From NCBI RefSeq assembly GCF_001637325.1, contig NZ_LRXL01000026.1, forward strand, positions 868,001-932,000: a stretch of DNA of 64,000 nt, written 5' to 3'. This document shows positions 17,321 to 26,656 of the stretch, piece after piece (the stretch's first letter is position 1; every line of letters starts with the position of its first letter). The translations under genes were made by a program, and so were the position numbers. Source of the stretch: Cochleicola gelatinilyticus (lineage in GTDB: Bacteria; Bacteroidota; Bacteroidia; Flavobacteriales; Flavobacteriaceae). The notes under the pieces were generated by a model, which saw nothing but the letters and a program-made list of their open reading frames with translations, ran no database searches and was not told where the DNA came from.

Positions 17321-19219
17321 TTATTCTTGATGTAGCTTACAATACAGTACACGGTCTTGAATGGTGTGGTGCTGCTGCTCTCCGTTAGTAAGGTTTAATT
17401 CGGCAAAAAGTTTTATTTCAAAAGCACAATTGGGTAGCTCCTCTACATTTCCTGTATATTGTGAACTTCCGTGGGCCTCTTGTCCCGGGGTTGTGTAGGT
17501 GATCGGATCAAAGCTATGAGGTCCGCCGGGTCCATACATTACTAGCGATACTGCACCTAAATTTGGGTTTGCAGCCGTATAATTTACCTGTAGTGTTGTT
17601 TCGATTTTCGCACAACTACCGCCATCGACCAATTCCTGTAAATCCAGAGTCGCAATTCCCAACTCAGTATCTTTTCCAGCCGGGTCCCAAGTTCCGCCTT
17701 GAGGCACATCTTTGTACTGGGTATTAAACAGTGCCAAAGGCCTTGAAAACCCGCACATGGTTTCCGAAGCCATATTTCCAGCTTCCCGTTTAAACATTCG
17801 CAATGCTATATAAGTGTTCGATTCTAATGGGCCTGAAGATGCTCCTGGCACTAACCCCCCTTTATCTACTTCGCCTCCAGTTAAGTCGGCGGTTTTTAGT
17901 CGGATGAGTGAGCCATCAAAATTAATTCCTGGAGTTTGTGGTACTTCGATCCAGTTTCCATTAAAAGAAACTTTGTAGTCGGTCCCCCCCGAGCTATTTG
18001 CGGCATTCGACCCTTGTATCACATAATTATGATTGCCTAACGACGGATCGGTATTGTTTACCAGTTGATCTCCAATAATGGTTTTAGCAATAAGACTTTC
18101 GGTTACATCGTTCCAACTTGCATCGGGAATACTTCCTGTAGGCGTAGAAGGATCTGCAACTGTGGCGTATTGAAATTTGTATTCAGTAGGCTGTCCGTTA
18201 AATTTGGCTGTGAGCGACCCCAACAGTAAAATAGTGCTATAAAAAGCTTGCTCATTCCAAGCGGCTTCTAATTTTCCAGTAGTTCTTCCCGTCACTGGAT
18301 CGATATTTAATACGGGATGGTAACGTCTTGTGTGCCCGATATTATAAAAAGCTGAAACAAATTCTCCATCATTAGGAATCGTAGGGGCATCCTCAAGGCA
18401 AAGGTGTACACAGACACAATTCCCAACATTTCGGCGACTAGCTTTATGAGCTTCTGTGTGTGACTCGGCTGCAAATTCATCTCCCCCAAGTGCATATTTA
18501 AAATAAATGTCGGGACCGTATCCTGGACTTAGAAAAGGAGTTGTTTCTATATTTATAAAAGGTGAAAGGAATGTTTTTTTGAAATCGGCAGAACGATAAT
18601 AAATGCAGAACCTCCCGTTTGCGTCGGTAGTAGCCATTCCTAGACGATCGTCTGTTATGATATCATCGTCCATTGCAATTACATCAATACCTTGTATGGG
18701 TTCCTGCGATTTGCAGTTACGAAGTGTTCCGCAGATTACCCAGATATCTAACCTTTTTAAAATATAACACCAGATACGGTGGAGTATTTGATAGTTCCAA
18801 CCGGCAATTAGCCCATTTTCGGTTTGTTCCCAGCGTGGTTGAATGACGTTAAGAAGCACTTCAAATGTGGTAAATCCCTTTGGACGGTCTGTATTTTCTT
18901 GCCCGTAATTTGGAATGTCTTTATAGTACACCGAAACAGCCATTGCACCCCCAGAATATTCCTGTTGCTGGTCATCAATTTCAAACTCGTAATTCCCTTC
19001 TGCATCGGTAGTAGTTTCTACTAACAGTTTTCCAGAACGGTCTTTAATTTCTTTTTCTTCGAAAACCTGTGCAACTTCTTTGCTTTGGGCAGCAGTATAT
19101 GCGGTGGCTTCATTAATGTTTTGAGCGATATTATAGATACGCAGGGTCGTATTGGCAACAACCATGGTGTTTTCATCGCATACAGCGGCTTGTAATCTAC
19201 CTTTTACTTTAAATTTCAT
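17321..19219 (-). CDS. Large protein with carboxypeptidase-regulatory-like repeats, function unknown
   Basis: A 632-residue protein without a recognisable signal peptide. Two segments look like transthyretin/carboxypeptidase-regulatory-like folds with the hallmark TTDA-G-Y/F: TTDAEGNYEFEI near residue 70 and TTDANGRFCIYY near residue 202. A cysteine-containing region follows (VGNCVCVHLCLEDAP, residues 265-280). The second half holds beta-rich stretches about a quantity called a sum or difference in other families, but I recognise no enzyme motif. Secretion is uncertain: the first residues (MKFKVKGRLQAAVCDENT) are already part of a beta fold. It is monocistronic with a probable terminator. Possible roles include a structural or contractile-tail-associated protein, but neither is supported here. 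Confidence 0.55.
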   Translation of the reverse strand: MKFKVKGRLQAAVCDENTMVVANTTLRIYNIAQNINEATAYTAAQSKEVAQVFEEKEIKDRSGKLLVETTTDAEGNYEFEIDDQQQEYSGGAMAVSVYYKDIPNYGQENTDRPKGFTTFEVLLNVIQPRWEQTENGLIAGWNYQILHRIWCYILKRLDIWVICGTLRNCKSQEPIQGIDVIAMDDDIITDDRLGMATTDANGRFCIYYRSADFKKTFLSPFINIETTPFLSPGYGPDIYFKYALGGDEFAAESHTEAHKASRRNVGNCVCVHLCLEDAPTIPNDGEFVSAFYNIGHTRRYHPVLNIDPVTGRTTGKLEAAWNEQAFYSTILLLGSLTAKFNGQPTEYKFQYATVADPSTPTGSIPDASWNDVTESLIAKTIIGDQLVNNTDPSLGNHNYVIQGSNAANSSGGTDYKVSFNGNWIEVPQTPGINFDGSLIRLKTADLTGGEVDKGGLVPGASSGPLESNTYIALRMFKREAGNMASETMCGFSRPLALFNTQYKDVPQGGTWDPAGKDTELGIATLDLQELVDGGSCAKIETTLQVNYTAANPNLGAVSLVMYGPGGPHSFDPITYTTPGQEAHGSSQYTGNVEELPNCAFEIKLFAELNLTNGEQQHHTIQDRVLYCKLHQE

Positions 19220-19487
19220 GATGTAGAGTTTATGGATTATTATACTTATTTTCAGTGTGCTAAAGTAGTTTCATTGTAGTGTTTTAAACGACGTTAAAAG
19301 ACTGATTATAAGCAGGTAAACACTCCTTTTTAATTCAGTTGTTTAGTTGCGACTGTAAGAAAAACCCTTTTTCAATAATGAAACCAAATTTAAAAACACC
19401 TCTTTAAATAGTTCTAAAATACTTAGAAATCCATACAGTATTTAGTACTTTTATCACATCACTTCCCTATAAAATTTCACTATCAAT

Positions 19488-21179
19488 ATGCGTTGGACCT
19501 TACAGCCCAAACCTGATTTTCAAAAAATTGCAGTGCTCACTAAATCCTTAGGTGTTGATGAGGTAATTGCAAGTCTGTTGTTACAACGTGGCATTGAAAC
19601 TTTCGAAGAAGCCAAACGGTTTTTTCGTCCAGATCTTAGTGGCCTCCACGATCCGTTTTTAATGAAGGATATGGATAAGGCAGTAGCAAGAATTCAAAAA
19701 GCCATTGCTGCCAAAGAATCTATTTTAGTATATGGCGATTATGACGTGGATGGAACTACCAGTGTAGCTTTAGTTTCTTCTTACCTAAAGACATATTATC
19801 CAAATGTCGCAACATATATTCCCGATCGTTATGCAGAGGGGTACGGAGTGTCGTATCAAGGAATCGATTTTGCGCAGGATAATGATGTTACTTTAATTAT
19901 AGCACTCGATTGCGGTATTAAGGCAATAGATAAAGTGAAATATGCTTCAGAAAAAGGTATTGATTTTATTATTTGTGACCACCATAGGCCAGGACCCGAA
20001 ATTCCAGAAGCCGTTGCAGTACTAGACCCCAAACGAGACGACTGCAATTATCCTTATAAAGAATTGTGTGGGTGTGGGGTAGGCTTTAAATTAATTCAAG
20101 CATTATCGGTAGATCGTGGTTTGAAAATTAATGATTTATTATTGTATTTAGATCTTGTTGCTACGGCTATTGGTGCCGATATTGTTCCTATTACTGGAGA
20201 GAATCGGATTTTGGCGCATTTTGGTTTAAAGGTAATTAATTCGAATCCGCGAACTGGATTTAAAGCGATATTAAAACAAGTTAAAAAAGAAGTTCTCACC
20301 ATTACCGATGTAGTATTTATTATCGCACCTCGAATCAATGCTGCTGGAAGAATGAAACATGGAAATCATGCTGTGTCGCTTCTTACAGAAACCGACCAGC
20401 ACCATGCTGCCGTGTGGGCTTCAGAAATAGAACAATTTAATCTCGATCGAAGGGAAGCCGATAAACAAATTACCGAAGAAGCACTTCAGCAAATTTTAGA
20501 AAGGAAAGAAGAAGACCGTTCAACAACAGTAGTCTATCAAGAAGATTGGCATAAAGGAGTAATTGGTATCGTTGCCTCCCGCCTTACCGAAACATACTAC
20601 CGTCCGACATTAGTTTTTACTAAAAGCGGAGAAAAGTTAGCAGCTTCTGCACGTTCTGTAAAAGGATTCGATGTCTACAATGCTTTAGAAGGATGTGCCG
20701 CTCATATCGAACAATTTGGAGGACATAAATATGCGGCTGGACTAACTTTGTTAGAAAAAGATTACGAAGCGTTTAAAACAACGTTTGAAAAGGTTGTTTC
20801 TGAAACTATCGATAAAAAACTACTTTCTCCCCAACTTCGTATCGACGCCGAGATCAACCTGAAAGCGATTACTCCAAAATTTTATAGAATTCTGAAGCAA
20901 TTTGCCCCTTTCGGACCTGGAAATATGACCCCTGTTTTTATGACCCAACATTTAAAAGATACTGGGTATGGAAAATGTGTGGGCGCCGATAAAACTCACC
21001 TTAGAATTACCGTGCAACAAAGTAACTCGCCGACGTTTGTTGGGATTGGTTTTGGGATGGCTTCGGAAGCGGACATCGCTTGCAGTGGGAAACCATTTAA
21101 AGCTGCCTATGTAATCGATGAAAACGAATGGCAAGGCAATGTAAACCTTCAGTTACGACTTAAGGATATAAAGGCATAA
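19488..21179 (+). CDS. recJ: Single-stranded-DNA-specific exonuclease RecJ
   Basis: A 563-residue 5'-3' ssDNA exonuclease for recombination and repair. DHH-family motifs are in order: YGDYDVDGTTSVAL, IALDCGI, ICDHHRPGPEIPEA, and VATAIGADIVP. The DHHA1 domain has GVIGIVASRLTE, ASARSVKGFDVYNAL and FGGHKYAAGLTL. The C-terminal OB-like domain ends with LQLRLKDIKA. Length is typical. It starts its own unit, and a small membrane protein gene follows after 71 bp on the same strand. Confidence 0.96.
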   Translation: MRWTLQPKPDFQKIAVLTKSLGVDEVIASLLLQRGIETFEEAKRFFRPDLSGLHDPFLMKDMDKAVARIQKAIAAKESILVYGDYDVDGTTSVALVSSYLKTYYPNVATYIPDRYAEGYGVSYQGIDFAQDNDVTLIIALDCGIKAIDKVKYASEKGIDFIICDHHRPGPEIPEAVAVLDPKRDDCNYPYKELCGCGVGFKLIQALSVDRGLKINDLLLYLDLVATAIGADIVPITGENRILAHFGLKVINSNPRTGFKAILKQVKKEVLTITDVVFIIAPRINAAGRMKHGNHAVSLLTETDQHHAAVWASEIEQFNLDRREADKQITEEALQQILERKEEDRSTTVVYQEDWHKGVIGIVASRLTETYYRPTLVFTKSGEKLAASARSVKGFDVYNALEGCAAHIEQFGGHKYAAGLTLLEKDYEAFKTTFEKVVSETIDKKLLSPQLRIDAEINLKAITPKFYRILKQFAPFGPGNMTPVFMTQHLKDTGYGKCVGADKTHLRITVQQSNSPTFVGIGFGMASEADIACSGKPFKAAYVIDENEWQGNVNLQLRLKDIKA

Positions 21180-21250
21180 ATCGTATTTTTCTTTCATAAA
21201 TAGAATTCAACTGTTTTTCCTACATTTACAGGAAGCCAACCAAACCCGTT

Positions 21251-21865
21251 ATGAAACAAATCATTATTTTTCTATTAGTAGTTATTTTAGGCATTCTAGG
21301 GTATAACATGTATTCAAAATACCATCGTTTTCATCCTCCAAATTACGAATATGAAATTCCCGAAGCTATCACTATGGGTGAAGAAATGAGCCCACAAGTA
21401 TTAAATTATTACGAGGCAGTTGAAGCTTTAAATGGATATGTGATCACACAATGGGGCGCAGAACGTATTGATGTACGAAACCCTAGCGATGATGATGCAC
21501 AGACGGTCGCTGCAGTTTCAGAATACCGAAAAAAGTTAGCGGCTGTTAAAATGTACGAGGCGCAGTTGCTTCAACCAAAAAAAGAAATTGTACAAGAGAA
21601 GGTCCTTTCAGAAGCAGAACAAAAGAAAATTTTACTGCGAAATATGTTTTCTGAAAACCCAACTTCCTATTCGCTTCGATTAGGGGAACGAGGTGCTTTT
21701 GTATATGAGATTCAGAAACTATTAATAGAAAAGGGATATGAAATTCCTTTAGATGGTTTATTTAGAAATGTAACGTTCGAGTCTTTAAAGAACTTCGAAG
21801 AGAAACAAGGCTTGTTTCCCGATGGTCGTCTCGATGCAATTACTTTTAATCGTTTGCTTGAGTAG
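21251..21865 (+). CDS. Membrane-anchored peptidoglycan-binding-domain protein
   Basis: A 204-residue protein with an N-terminal membrane anchor (IIIFLLVVILGILGYNMY, residues 3-20) and a predicted periplasmic body. The C-terminal 65 residues match the peptidoglycan-binding domain 1 fold: LGERGAFVYEIQKLLIEKGY, then DGLFRNVTFESLKNFEEKQG. The middle region is charged and helical. It is probably anchored in the inner membrane and touches the cell wall. It may share a transcript with recJ, and its 3' end overlaps the convergent lpxH gene by 20 bp. Confidence 0.72.
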   Translation: MKQIIIFLLVVILGILGYNMYSKYHRFHPPNYEYEIPEAITMGEEMSPQVLNYYEAVEALNGYVITQWGAERIDVRNPSDDDAQTVAAVSEYRKKLAAVKMYEAQLLQPKKEIVQEKVLSEAEQKKILLRNMFSENPTSYSLRLGERGAFVYEIQKLLIEKGYEIPLDGLFRNVTFESLKNFEEKQGLFPDGRLDAITFNRLLE

Positions 21866-22619
21866 TTGGAAAAGTTTCTAATTTAAAAGAGCTGCCATCA
21901 AAAACTCCATACGTGTAGTGTATAATCCAATCACCCAGATTATAATAGGTACTATTTTCTGCTACAGGAATAGTCATGGGTAGATGTCTGTGACCAAAAA
22001 CAAAGTAATCGTAATGTTCGGTTTCTAACTTTCGTTTTGCATACTGCGCTAGCCACTCATTCTCCTCTCCTAAAAAATGCTTGTCTTCATCGCCAGAGAT
22101 TAGTTTATTCTTTACAGAAAGATGTTGTGCTACACGCATGCCAATATCGGGATGCATCCATCTAAAAAGAAATTTAAAAAAGGGATTTTTAAATACCTTC
22201 TTCATGCGCTTATAGCCTTTATCCCCTGGGCCTTTACCATCTCCGTGACCAATAAAGAACTTTTTATTGTTGAATGTAAATGCTTTAGGTTCGTGATAGA
22301 TAGGTATGTTAAGTTCGGTTTCGAAGTAATCGTGCATCCAAAGATCATGATTTCCAACAAAGAAATAAATTGGAATTCCACTATCGCTAATTTCAGCTAA
22401 TTTTCCAAGGACACGAACAAAACCTTTTGGGACTACAGTTTTATATTCGAACCAAAAATCGAACAGGTCTCCCAACAAAAAGACAGCTGCGGCATCTTCT
22501 TTAACATGATCTAGCCACGCTACAAAATGTTCTTCTCTGGGTTTACTTTCAGCTGGTGTAGGAGCCCCCAAATGATTGTCGCTTGAGAAGTATATTTTTT
22601 TTCCTGGAGGAATTTGCAT
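21846..22619 (-). CDS. lpxH: UDP-2,3-diacylglucosamine diphosphatase
   Basis: A 257-residue metallophosphoesterase that hydrolyses UDP-2,3-diacylglucosamine to lipid X in lipid A synthesis. Metal-ligand motifs are all present: SDNHLG, LGDLFDFWFEYK, GNHDLW, GHGDGKG and GHRHLP. The order and spacing are those of LpxH. The cytosolic face of the inner membrane is the expected location. The 3' end overlaps the convergent peptidoglycan-binding gene by 20 bp. Confidence 0.93.
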   Translation of the reverse strand: MQIPPGKKIYFSSDNHLGAPTPAESKPREEHFVAWLDHVKEDAAAVFLLGDLFDFWFEYKTVVPKGFVRVLGKLAEISDSGIPIYFFVGNHDLWMHDYFETELNIPIYHEPKAFTFNNKKFFIGHGDGKGPGDKGYKRMKKVFKNPFFKFLFRWMHPDIGMRVAQHLSVKNKLISGDEDKHFLGEENEWLAQYAKRKLETEHYDYFVFGHRHLPMTIPVAENSTYYNLGDWIIHYTYGVFDGSSFKLETFPTTQAND

Positions 22620-22708
22620 GGTGTAAAGATAGTAAAAGAGTAGGCAGTTTACTGAGGTAGTTTAAGTGCTAAAAATATATTTCTGCAATTAAAGAATCTT
22701 TTTCGAGG

Positions 22709-23161
22709 TTACTTATTTTCGGAAGCGAACCATTCTGCATAACTGGTGGCGGTTTCTTGAAGCTTTAAGGCGTGCAATTGAATGCCTTCTGGAAGACGGG
22801 CTTTTATTTTTTCGGCAAAGTCGATCACCATCATTTCACTTGTAGGCTGATAGGCAACTAAAAGTACATTGTGCCCTCGATCTGCTAATTCTTTAGCTAA
22901 CTCTACGTGCGGAGTATTTTTATTAAAGACGGTTGCATGATCGAACACATCAACAATTTCTTCTTTTACGATTTTCTTAAGATCACTAAAATCGATCACC
23001 ATTCCGAATTTTACATGATTCGAATCTGAATTTGGAGTTCCTATTACCGTTACCGACAGTTTATAACTATGTCCGTGTACGTTTCGACATTTACCATCGT
23101 ACCCGTACAAAGCATGTCCGGTTTCGAAAGAAAATTGTTTGGTGATGCGGATGTTGCTCAT
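22709..23161 (-). CDS. queD: 6-carboxytetrahydropterin synthase QueD
   Basis: A 150-residue T-fold enzyme acting on 7,8-dihydroneopterin triphosphate in the queuosine/7-deazaguanine pathway. Zinc ligands are in FETGHALYG and CRNVHGHSYK, the latter also carrying the catalytic Cys. Later come the MVIDFSDLKK motif and a C-terminal LQETATSYAEW with the substrate-binding Glu. No other queuosine gene is in the window. A 6-pyruvoyl-tetrahydropterin synthase role is less likely but possible for the family. Confidence 0.92.
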   Translation of the reverse strand: MSNIRITKQFSFETGHALYGYDGKCRNVHGHSYKLSVTVIGTPNSDSNHVKFGMVIDFSDLKKIVKEEIVDVFDHATVFNKNTPHVELAKELADRGHNVLLVAYQPTSEMMVIDFAEKIKARLPEGIQLHALKLQETATSYAEWFASENK

Positions 23162-23244
23162 GTAAATAATGTCTAATCTAACCTATTAAAACTATTTTCT
23201 CAGATTTCTAAAAAGCAAAGGTACGATATTAGGGAAGAAAGCAT

Positions 23245-23376
23245 CTATTTTTTCTTTTTGCGAGTGGGTTTAGTGTAGCGCCAATTTTGATATTTATTGT
23301 ACAAAACCAGAATTACAACAATAAGAGCCAGTATTAAAAATCCACCCTTTCCAGTAAGATATTCAAAGGTTTCCAT
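23245..23376 (-). CDS. Tiny single-pass membrane protein, 43 residues
   Basis: A short frame with an ATG, one membrane segment (GFLILALIVVILVLY, residues 12-26) and a strongly basic C-terminal tail (RYTKPTRKKKK). It closely parallels the adjacent 33-residue frame: both start ME with an acidic/aromatic N-terminus, a GG before the membrane helix, then a Y/F-N-K and a basic end. That similarity, plus the shared orientation and a gap of 35 bp, supports it as a real gene. Positive residues after the helix predict N-out/C-in topology. Function is unknown. Confidence 0.6.
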   Translation of the reverse strand: METFEYLTGKGGFLILALIVVILVLYNKYQNWRYTKPTRKKKK

Positions 23377-23411
23377 ATTTTGGTTTTAAAGTAAGAAGAA
23401 AGCGATCTATA

Positions 23412-23513
23412 TTACTTACGGTTTCTTACTTTATTAAAAATTACGACCGCGATTACCAATATTGCGATAATTAGCCAGAATCCTGCTCCTCCAATAAATT
23501 CAATTATTTCCAT
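23412..23513 (-). CDS. Tiny single-pass membrane protein, 33 residues
   Basis: A frame starting MEIIEFIGGAGFW with one membrane helix (LIIAILVIAVVIF) and ending KVRNRK. It is the apparent paralogue of the 43-residue protein just downstream. It lies 21 bp downstream of the MATE transporter stop on the same strand, so it may be read from that transcript. Function is unknown; it could be a membrane-associated regulator of a neighbouring transporter. Confidence 0.55.
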   Translation of the reverse strand: MEIIEFIGGAGFWLIIAILVIAVVIFNKVRNRK

Positions 23514-23534
23514 TCTTTTTTATGGTAAATGTAT

Positions 23535-24869
23535 TTATTTTTCAACTAATGGAATGTACTTTCTTTTATATTTAATAATCAAAGCTGCCGCGCGGTAAGC
23601 TACCCACACTACTATTGCTATCCATATTCCGATGAGTCCCCATTCCATATATTTAGAGAAATAAAGTACAGGTATAAAACCTAATAAAGTTGCTCCGAGA
23701 AGAACATTCCGAAGAAAACTCATTTCGCCCAACCCTTTAAAGATTGAGTCCATCGTAAAAGCAAGAGCACTAATAGGTTGGCAAAGCAATACCATGAAAA
23801 ACATTCCATAAAAGATCGAAAGCACTTCCTTGTCCTTGTTAAAGAGTAGTCCTAATGGTTCGTAAAAAATATATCCAACCAAAACCAGAATTGCTGCAAC
23901 AACAATATTGTAACTGTTTACCCGCTTTGTAAGTGTCCAAAGTCCAGTAAAATTACGTTCTCCTAATAATTTTCCACTTAAAACATTTCCAGCGGCACCA
24001 TAACCATCTATAAAAAATGCAGTAAACAACCATAAATTAATTGCAATAGCGTGGGCCGCAATGTATTCTTTACCGAGATCTGCTGCTTCTCGTACGGCGA
24101 GTAACAGTGCTGCGTTAAGCGCAACAGAACGTATAAACAAATTAAAGCTCATAGATACCAGTCGATTAATTTCGGGATGTAAAGGAAATCGTAATCGAAG
24201 CGACACAGAGGTCTTTTTAAGTAAAAATAACAGTGCTAGTACCGCCATTAATGCTTGAGCAATAAGACTTGCCCACGCAGCTCCTTGAATACCCATAGGA
24301 TTAATATAACCTTCAACACCATAAACAAACATAAAATCTAACGCGATATTAACTCCTGCTCCGATAGCTGCGATCACCATGGGCCAGAACGTGTTTTGTA
24401 GCCCTCGAAACAAACCGAATACTGCAAAAGTGAAAAGTGTTAAAGGAAACCCCCAAACACGAATGTTGTAATAATCTATACTAAAGACTAAAATAATTCC
24501 TTCAGCATTTAATAACGTAAAGATTTCTTCCACGAAAAAGTACGTAGACAGTAGAACGATAAGGCTTAATGCAATATTGAAATAGATGGCTTGCGCAGGG
24601 AAACTGTTAAGGTCACTTAATTTTCCGGCCCCAAGATTTTGTGAAACGATTGCTGAGATGGCACTTCGTGTTTGTCCAAGAATCCAAATAAGCATAGAAA
24701 GAAAAGCACCTACAATTCCTACGGCTGCAAGTGATTCGGTTCCAAATTCTGGTATATTTCCCACAATAGCAGCATCGGTGCTGGAAAGTACCGGCTCTGC
24801 GATGCCCGACACGATCGCCGGAAGTGCCAATTGCTGAATTCGTTTAAAAGAAATATCGGTTGAGATCAT
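23535..24869 (-). CDS. MATE family efflux transporter
   Basis: A 444-residue multidrug and toxin extrusion protein with about 12 membrane segments in two repeats. The N-terminal core motif is AVGIVGAFLSM, and the DinF-like region reads LALPAIVSGIAEPVLSSTDAAIVG. The protein starts MISTDISFKRIQQL. It exports organic cations or toxins by Na+ or H+ antiport in the inner membrane. It may be transcribed with the two tiny membrane protein genes downstream. The substrate is unknown. Confidence 0.88.
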   Translation of the reverse strand: MISTDISFKRIQQLALPAIVSGIAEPVLSSTDAAIVGNIPEFGTESLAAVGIVGAFLSMLIWILGQTRSAISAIVSQNLGAGKLSDLNSFPAQAIYFNIALSLIVLLSTYFFVEEIFTLLNAEGIILVFSIDYYNIRVWGFPLTLFTFAVFGLFRGLQNTFWPMVIAAIGAGVNIALDFMFVYGVEGYINPMGIQGAAWASLIAQALMAVLALLFLLKKTSVSLRLRFPLHPEINRLVSMSFNLFIRSVALNAALLLAVREAADLGKEYIAAHAIAINLWLFTAFFIDGYGAAGNVLSGKLLGERNFTGLWTLTKRVNSYNIVVAAILVLVGYIFYEPLGLLFNKDKEVLSIFYGMFFMVLLCQPISALAFTMDSIFKGLGEMSFLRNVLLGATLLGFIPVLYFSKYMEWGLIGIWIAIVVWVAYRAAALIIKYKRKYIPLVEK

Positions 24870-24966
24870 GAGCGGTGCAAAGCTACCGAATCTTTGTAAT
24901 TCGGATTACTAAAGTGATATTGAAATCATTGATTTTTTTATAAGAAAAAACATGCGCGAGACCTTC

Positions 24967-25467
24967 TTAAAGAATCAATTCATAGCAAAAGAAAGGATGT
25001 TTACTTTGCTTTGGAAAATAGATAGTTCCCAATTTTAAATATCCTCTTCTTTCATAAAAACGTTGGTTTCTTACATTTTTGCTGAAGGTGTCTAATCGAA
25101 TAGAAATGGCATTATTTGTTTTGCCGTAAGCTTCTGCAAAATCCATTAATTTTCTAGCGTTTCCGAAACCTTGATGCTTCGGGTGAACGGCGAGACGATG
25201 AATATAATACTGTATACTATCGTCTGTTCTCCAAGAAATATCGTTGTATTCGGCATCTTTTTCCGAAGAAATTACGACACATCCAACAATACTATTTTCT
25301 GAAAAAAGTACATACAATTCTTGTCGGTCTAGATCTTTTAAAAAGGCTTCTTTATTAGGATAGTGTTCGTTCCATTGAAAAATGTTTTGAGAAATCATGT
25401 GGGCTGCACATGCCTTAGTTAAGTTTATAATTTCCTCAATTTCTGAAAGTTTTGCCTTGCGAATCAT
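24967..25467 (-). CDS. GNAT family N-acetyltransferase
   Basis: A 166-residue acetyltransferase. The acetyl-CoA motif A is IHRLAVHPKHQGFGNARKLM with the Q-x-x-G/A pattern, and motif B is RFYERRGYLKLG. The start used is the ATG at 25467; an in-frame TTG three codons upstream is less likely. The acceptor is unknown. It is divergent from the universal stress gene, with about 70 bp between the two starts. Confidence 0.82.
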   Translation of the reverse strand: MIRKAKLSEIEEIINLTKACAAHMISQNIFQWNEHYPNKEAFLKDLDRQELYVLFSENSIVGCVVISSEKDAEYNDISWRTDDSIQYYIHRLAVHPKHQGFGNARKLMDFAEAYGKTNNAISIRLDTFSKNVRNQRFYERRGYLKLGTIYFPKQSKHPFFCYELIL

Positions 25468-25538
25468 TTTTTCCAACTAATTTTGCACTGTTTCCCTTTA
25501 CAAGGCTTAAATTTAAACATACTAGAAACAATACAACT

Positions 25539-26333
25539 ATGAAAAATATATTGGTTCCCGTGGGATCTTCAGAAAATTCGGCAAGTAATTTACAATATGC
25601 GATTGATCTCGCACAAGAGGTAGATGCAAATGTCTACGTTGTTTCTGTATTTCAAGAATTTTCTAGAGCTGGTACTGGGTCGAAATTAAATACTGTACTT
25701 AAAGAAGAATCTGAAAACAGATTAGATTATGTATTATCTAAAGTTGATAATAAAGGAGTAACGGTAGTAGCTCACCCTATTAAAGGAGGTGTAGTTGATG
25801 GAATTGAGCGCTTTAATAAACACATTTCTATTAATCTTATGGTGTTGTCTCCTAGAAGTAATTCAATTCGTGAAGAAGTATATTTAGGAAATATGTCTGG
25901 AAAGCTTTTAAAGGCTACGAATATCCCTATTCTAATTGTGCCAGAAGGGGAAAAATTTTCGCAGCCTAAGACAATGTTAATGGCATTTAAAAATGGTTCA
26001 TTTGAAAAGAAACGAACGCTTGCTCCAGTTCGTAAATTTATTAAGCATTTTGGAACTGAAATTCACCTTTTACATGTGGAGACACCAGAAAGCACAGATA
26101 CAATGTTGTCGGTGAGTGAATATGTTGATAAAATAAAAACTTCTTATACTAAGACAGAAAACGCGACTACTTTCCAGGCCGTATTAGAACACTATCAAGG
26201 TATTAATCCTGATATGCTGTGTGTTGTGCGTCGTAAACGAGGTTTTTTCAAAAAATTGTGGGAGAAAAATGTTGTATTAAAGAAAGAGTTTCATACTACA
26301 AAACCTTTGTTAGTTTTACAGGTTCAGGATTAA
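25539..26333 (+). CDS. Universal stress protein (UspA family), two-domain
   Basis: A 264-residue protein. The first Usp domain starts MKNILVPVGSSENSASN and ends with GSGK-loop-like text (GNMSGKLLKATNIPILIVPE, residues 122-141), which suggests nucleotide binding. The second half (residues 145-264) is a degenerate Usp domain without that loop. The start at 25539 is chosen because the family N-terminus (KNILVPVG) begins there; a longer frame from 25452 only adds unrelated residues. It is cytosolic and typically induced by stress, but the signal is unknown. Confidence 0.85.
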   Translation: MKNILVPVGSSENSASNLQYAIDLAQEVDANVYVVSVFQEFSRAGTGSKLNTVLKEESENRLDYVLSKVDNKGVTVVAHPIKGGVVDGIERFNKHISINLMVLSPRSNSIREEVYLGNMSGKLLKATNIPILIVPEGEKFSQPKTMLMAFKNGSFEKKRTLAPVRKFIKHFGTEIHLLHVETPESTDTMLSVSEYVDKIKTSYTKTENATTFQAVLEHYQGINPDMLCVVRRKRGFFKKLWEKNVVLKKEFHTTKPLLVLQVQD

Positions 26334-26362
26334 TTTTTTTACTAATTTAGCCCTTTCTAGTA

Positions 26363-26437
<75 letters not shown>

Positions 26438-26466
26438 CTAACTTCCTTTAAAAACAGAAGTTCAAT

Positions 26467-26499
26467 AAAAAAGACATGTCTAATTGATGTGTCTTTTTT
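26467..26499 (+). terminator. Terminator after tRNA-Ala
   Basis: The inverted repeat AAAAAAGACA (26467-26476) and TGTCTTTTTT (26490-26499) lies 29 bp after the tRNA and ends in a T-run. Confidence 0.8.
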
Positions 26500-26506
26500 C
26501 ATGTTG

Positions 26507-26656
26507 TTAAGCACTGTGTTGGCGCGTCTCTCTTTTTGAACGCTCATAAATTTCGATGTCTCTTCTAAAAATAGCAAGGTCTCTTTTGCTGGGAACACCC
26601 TTTAATACCTTTTTCCATTGGTAGCGTGATAATAATTTTGGTTCTAAATATGACAT
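26507..26656 (-). CDS. Possible short gene, 49 residues
   Basis: A frame that begins MSYLEPKLLSRYQWKKVLKG and ends ERSKRETRQHSA. It is rich in Arg, Lys and Tyr and probably helical, with no membrane segment. Amino-acid composition looks coding, and its stop lies 7 bp from the tRNA terminator. A longer in-frame start exists at 26722, but the ATG at 26656 gives the more convincing N-terminus. I see no ribosome binding site and recognise no family, so this is a weak call. The rest of the 26438-26763 gap holds nothing else I can support. Confidence 0.35.
   Translation of the reverse strand: MSYLEPKLLSRYQWKKVLKGVPSKRDLAIFRRDIEIYERSKRETRQHSA

Noticed and set aside
25452-25538. Upstream extension of the universal stress protein
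   Set aside because: The Usp fold begins at MKNILVPVG, and the added 29 residues show no conservation pattern and overlap the start of the divergent GNAT gene.
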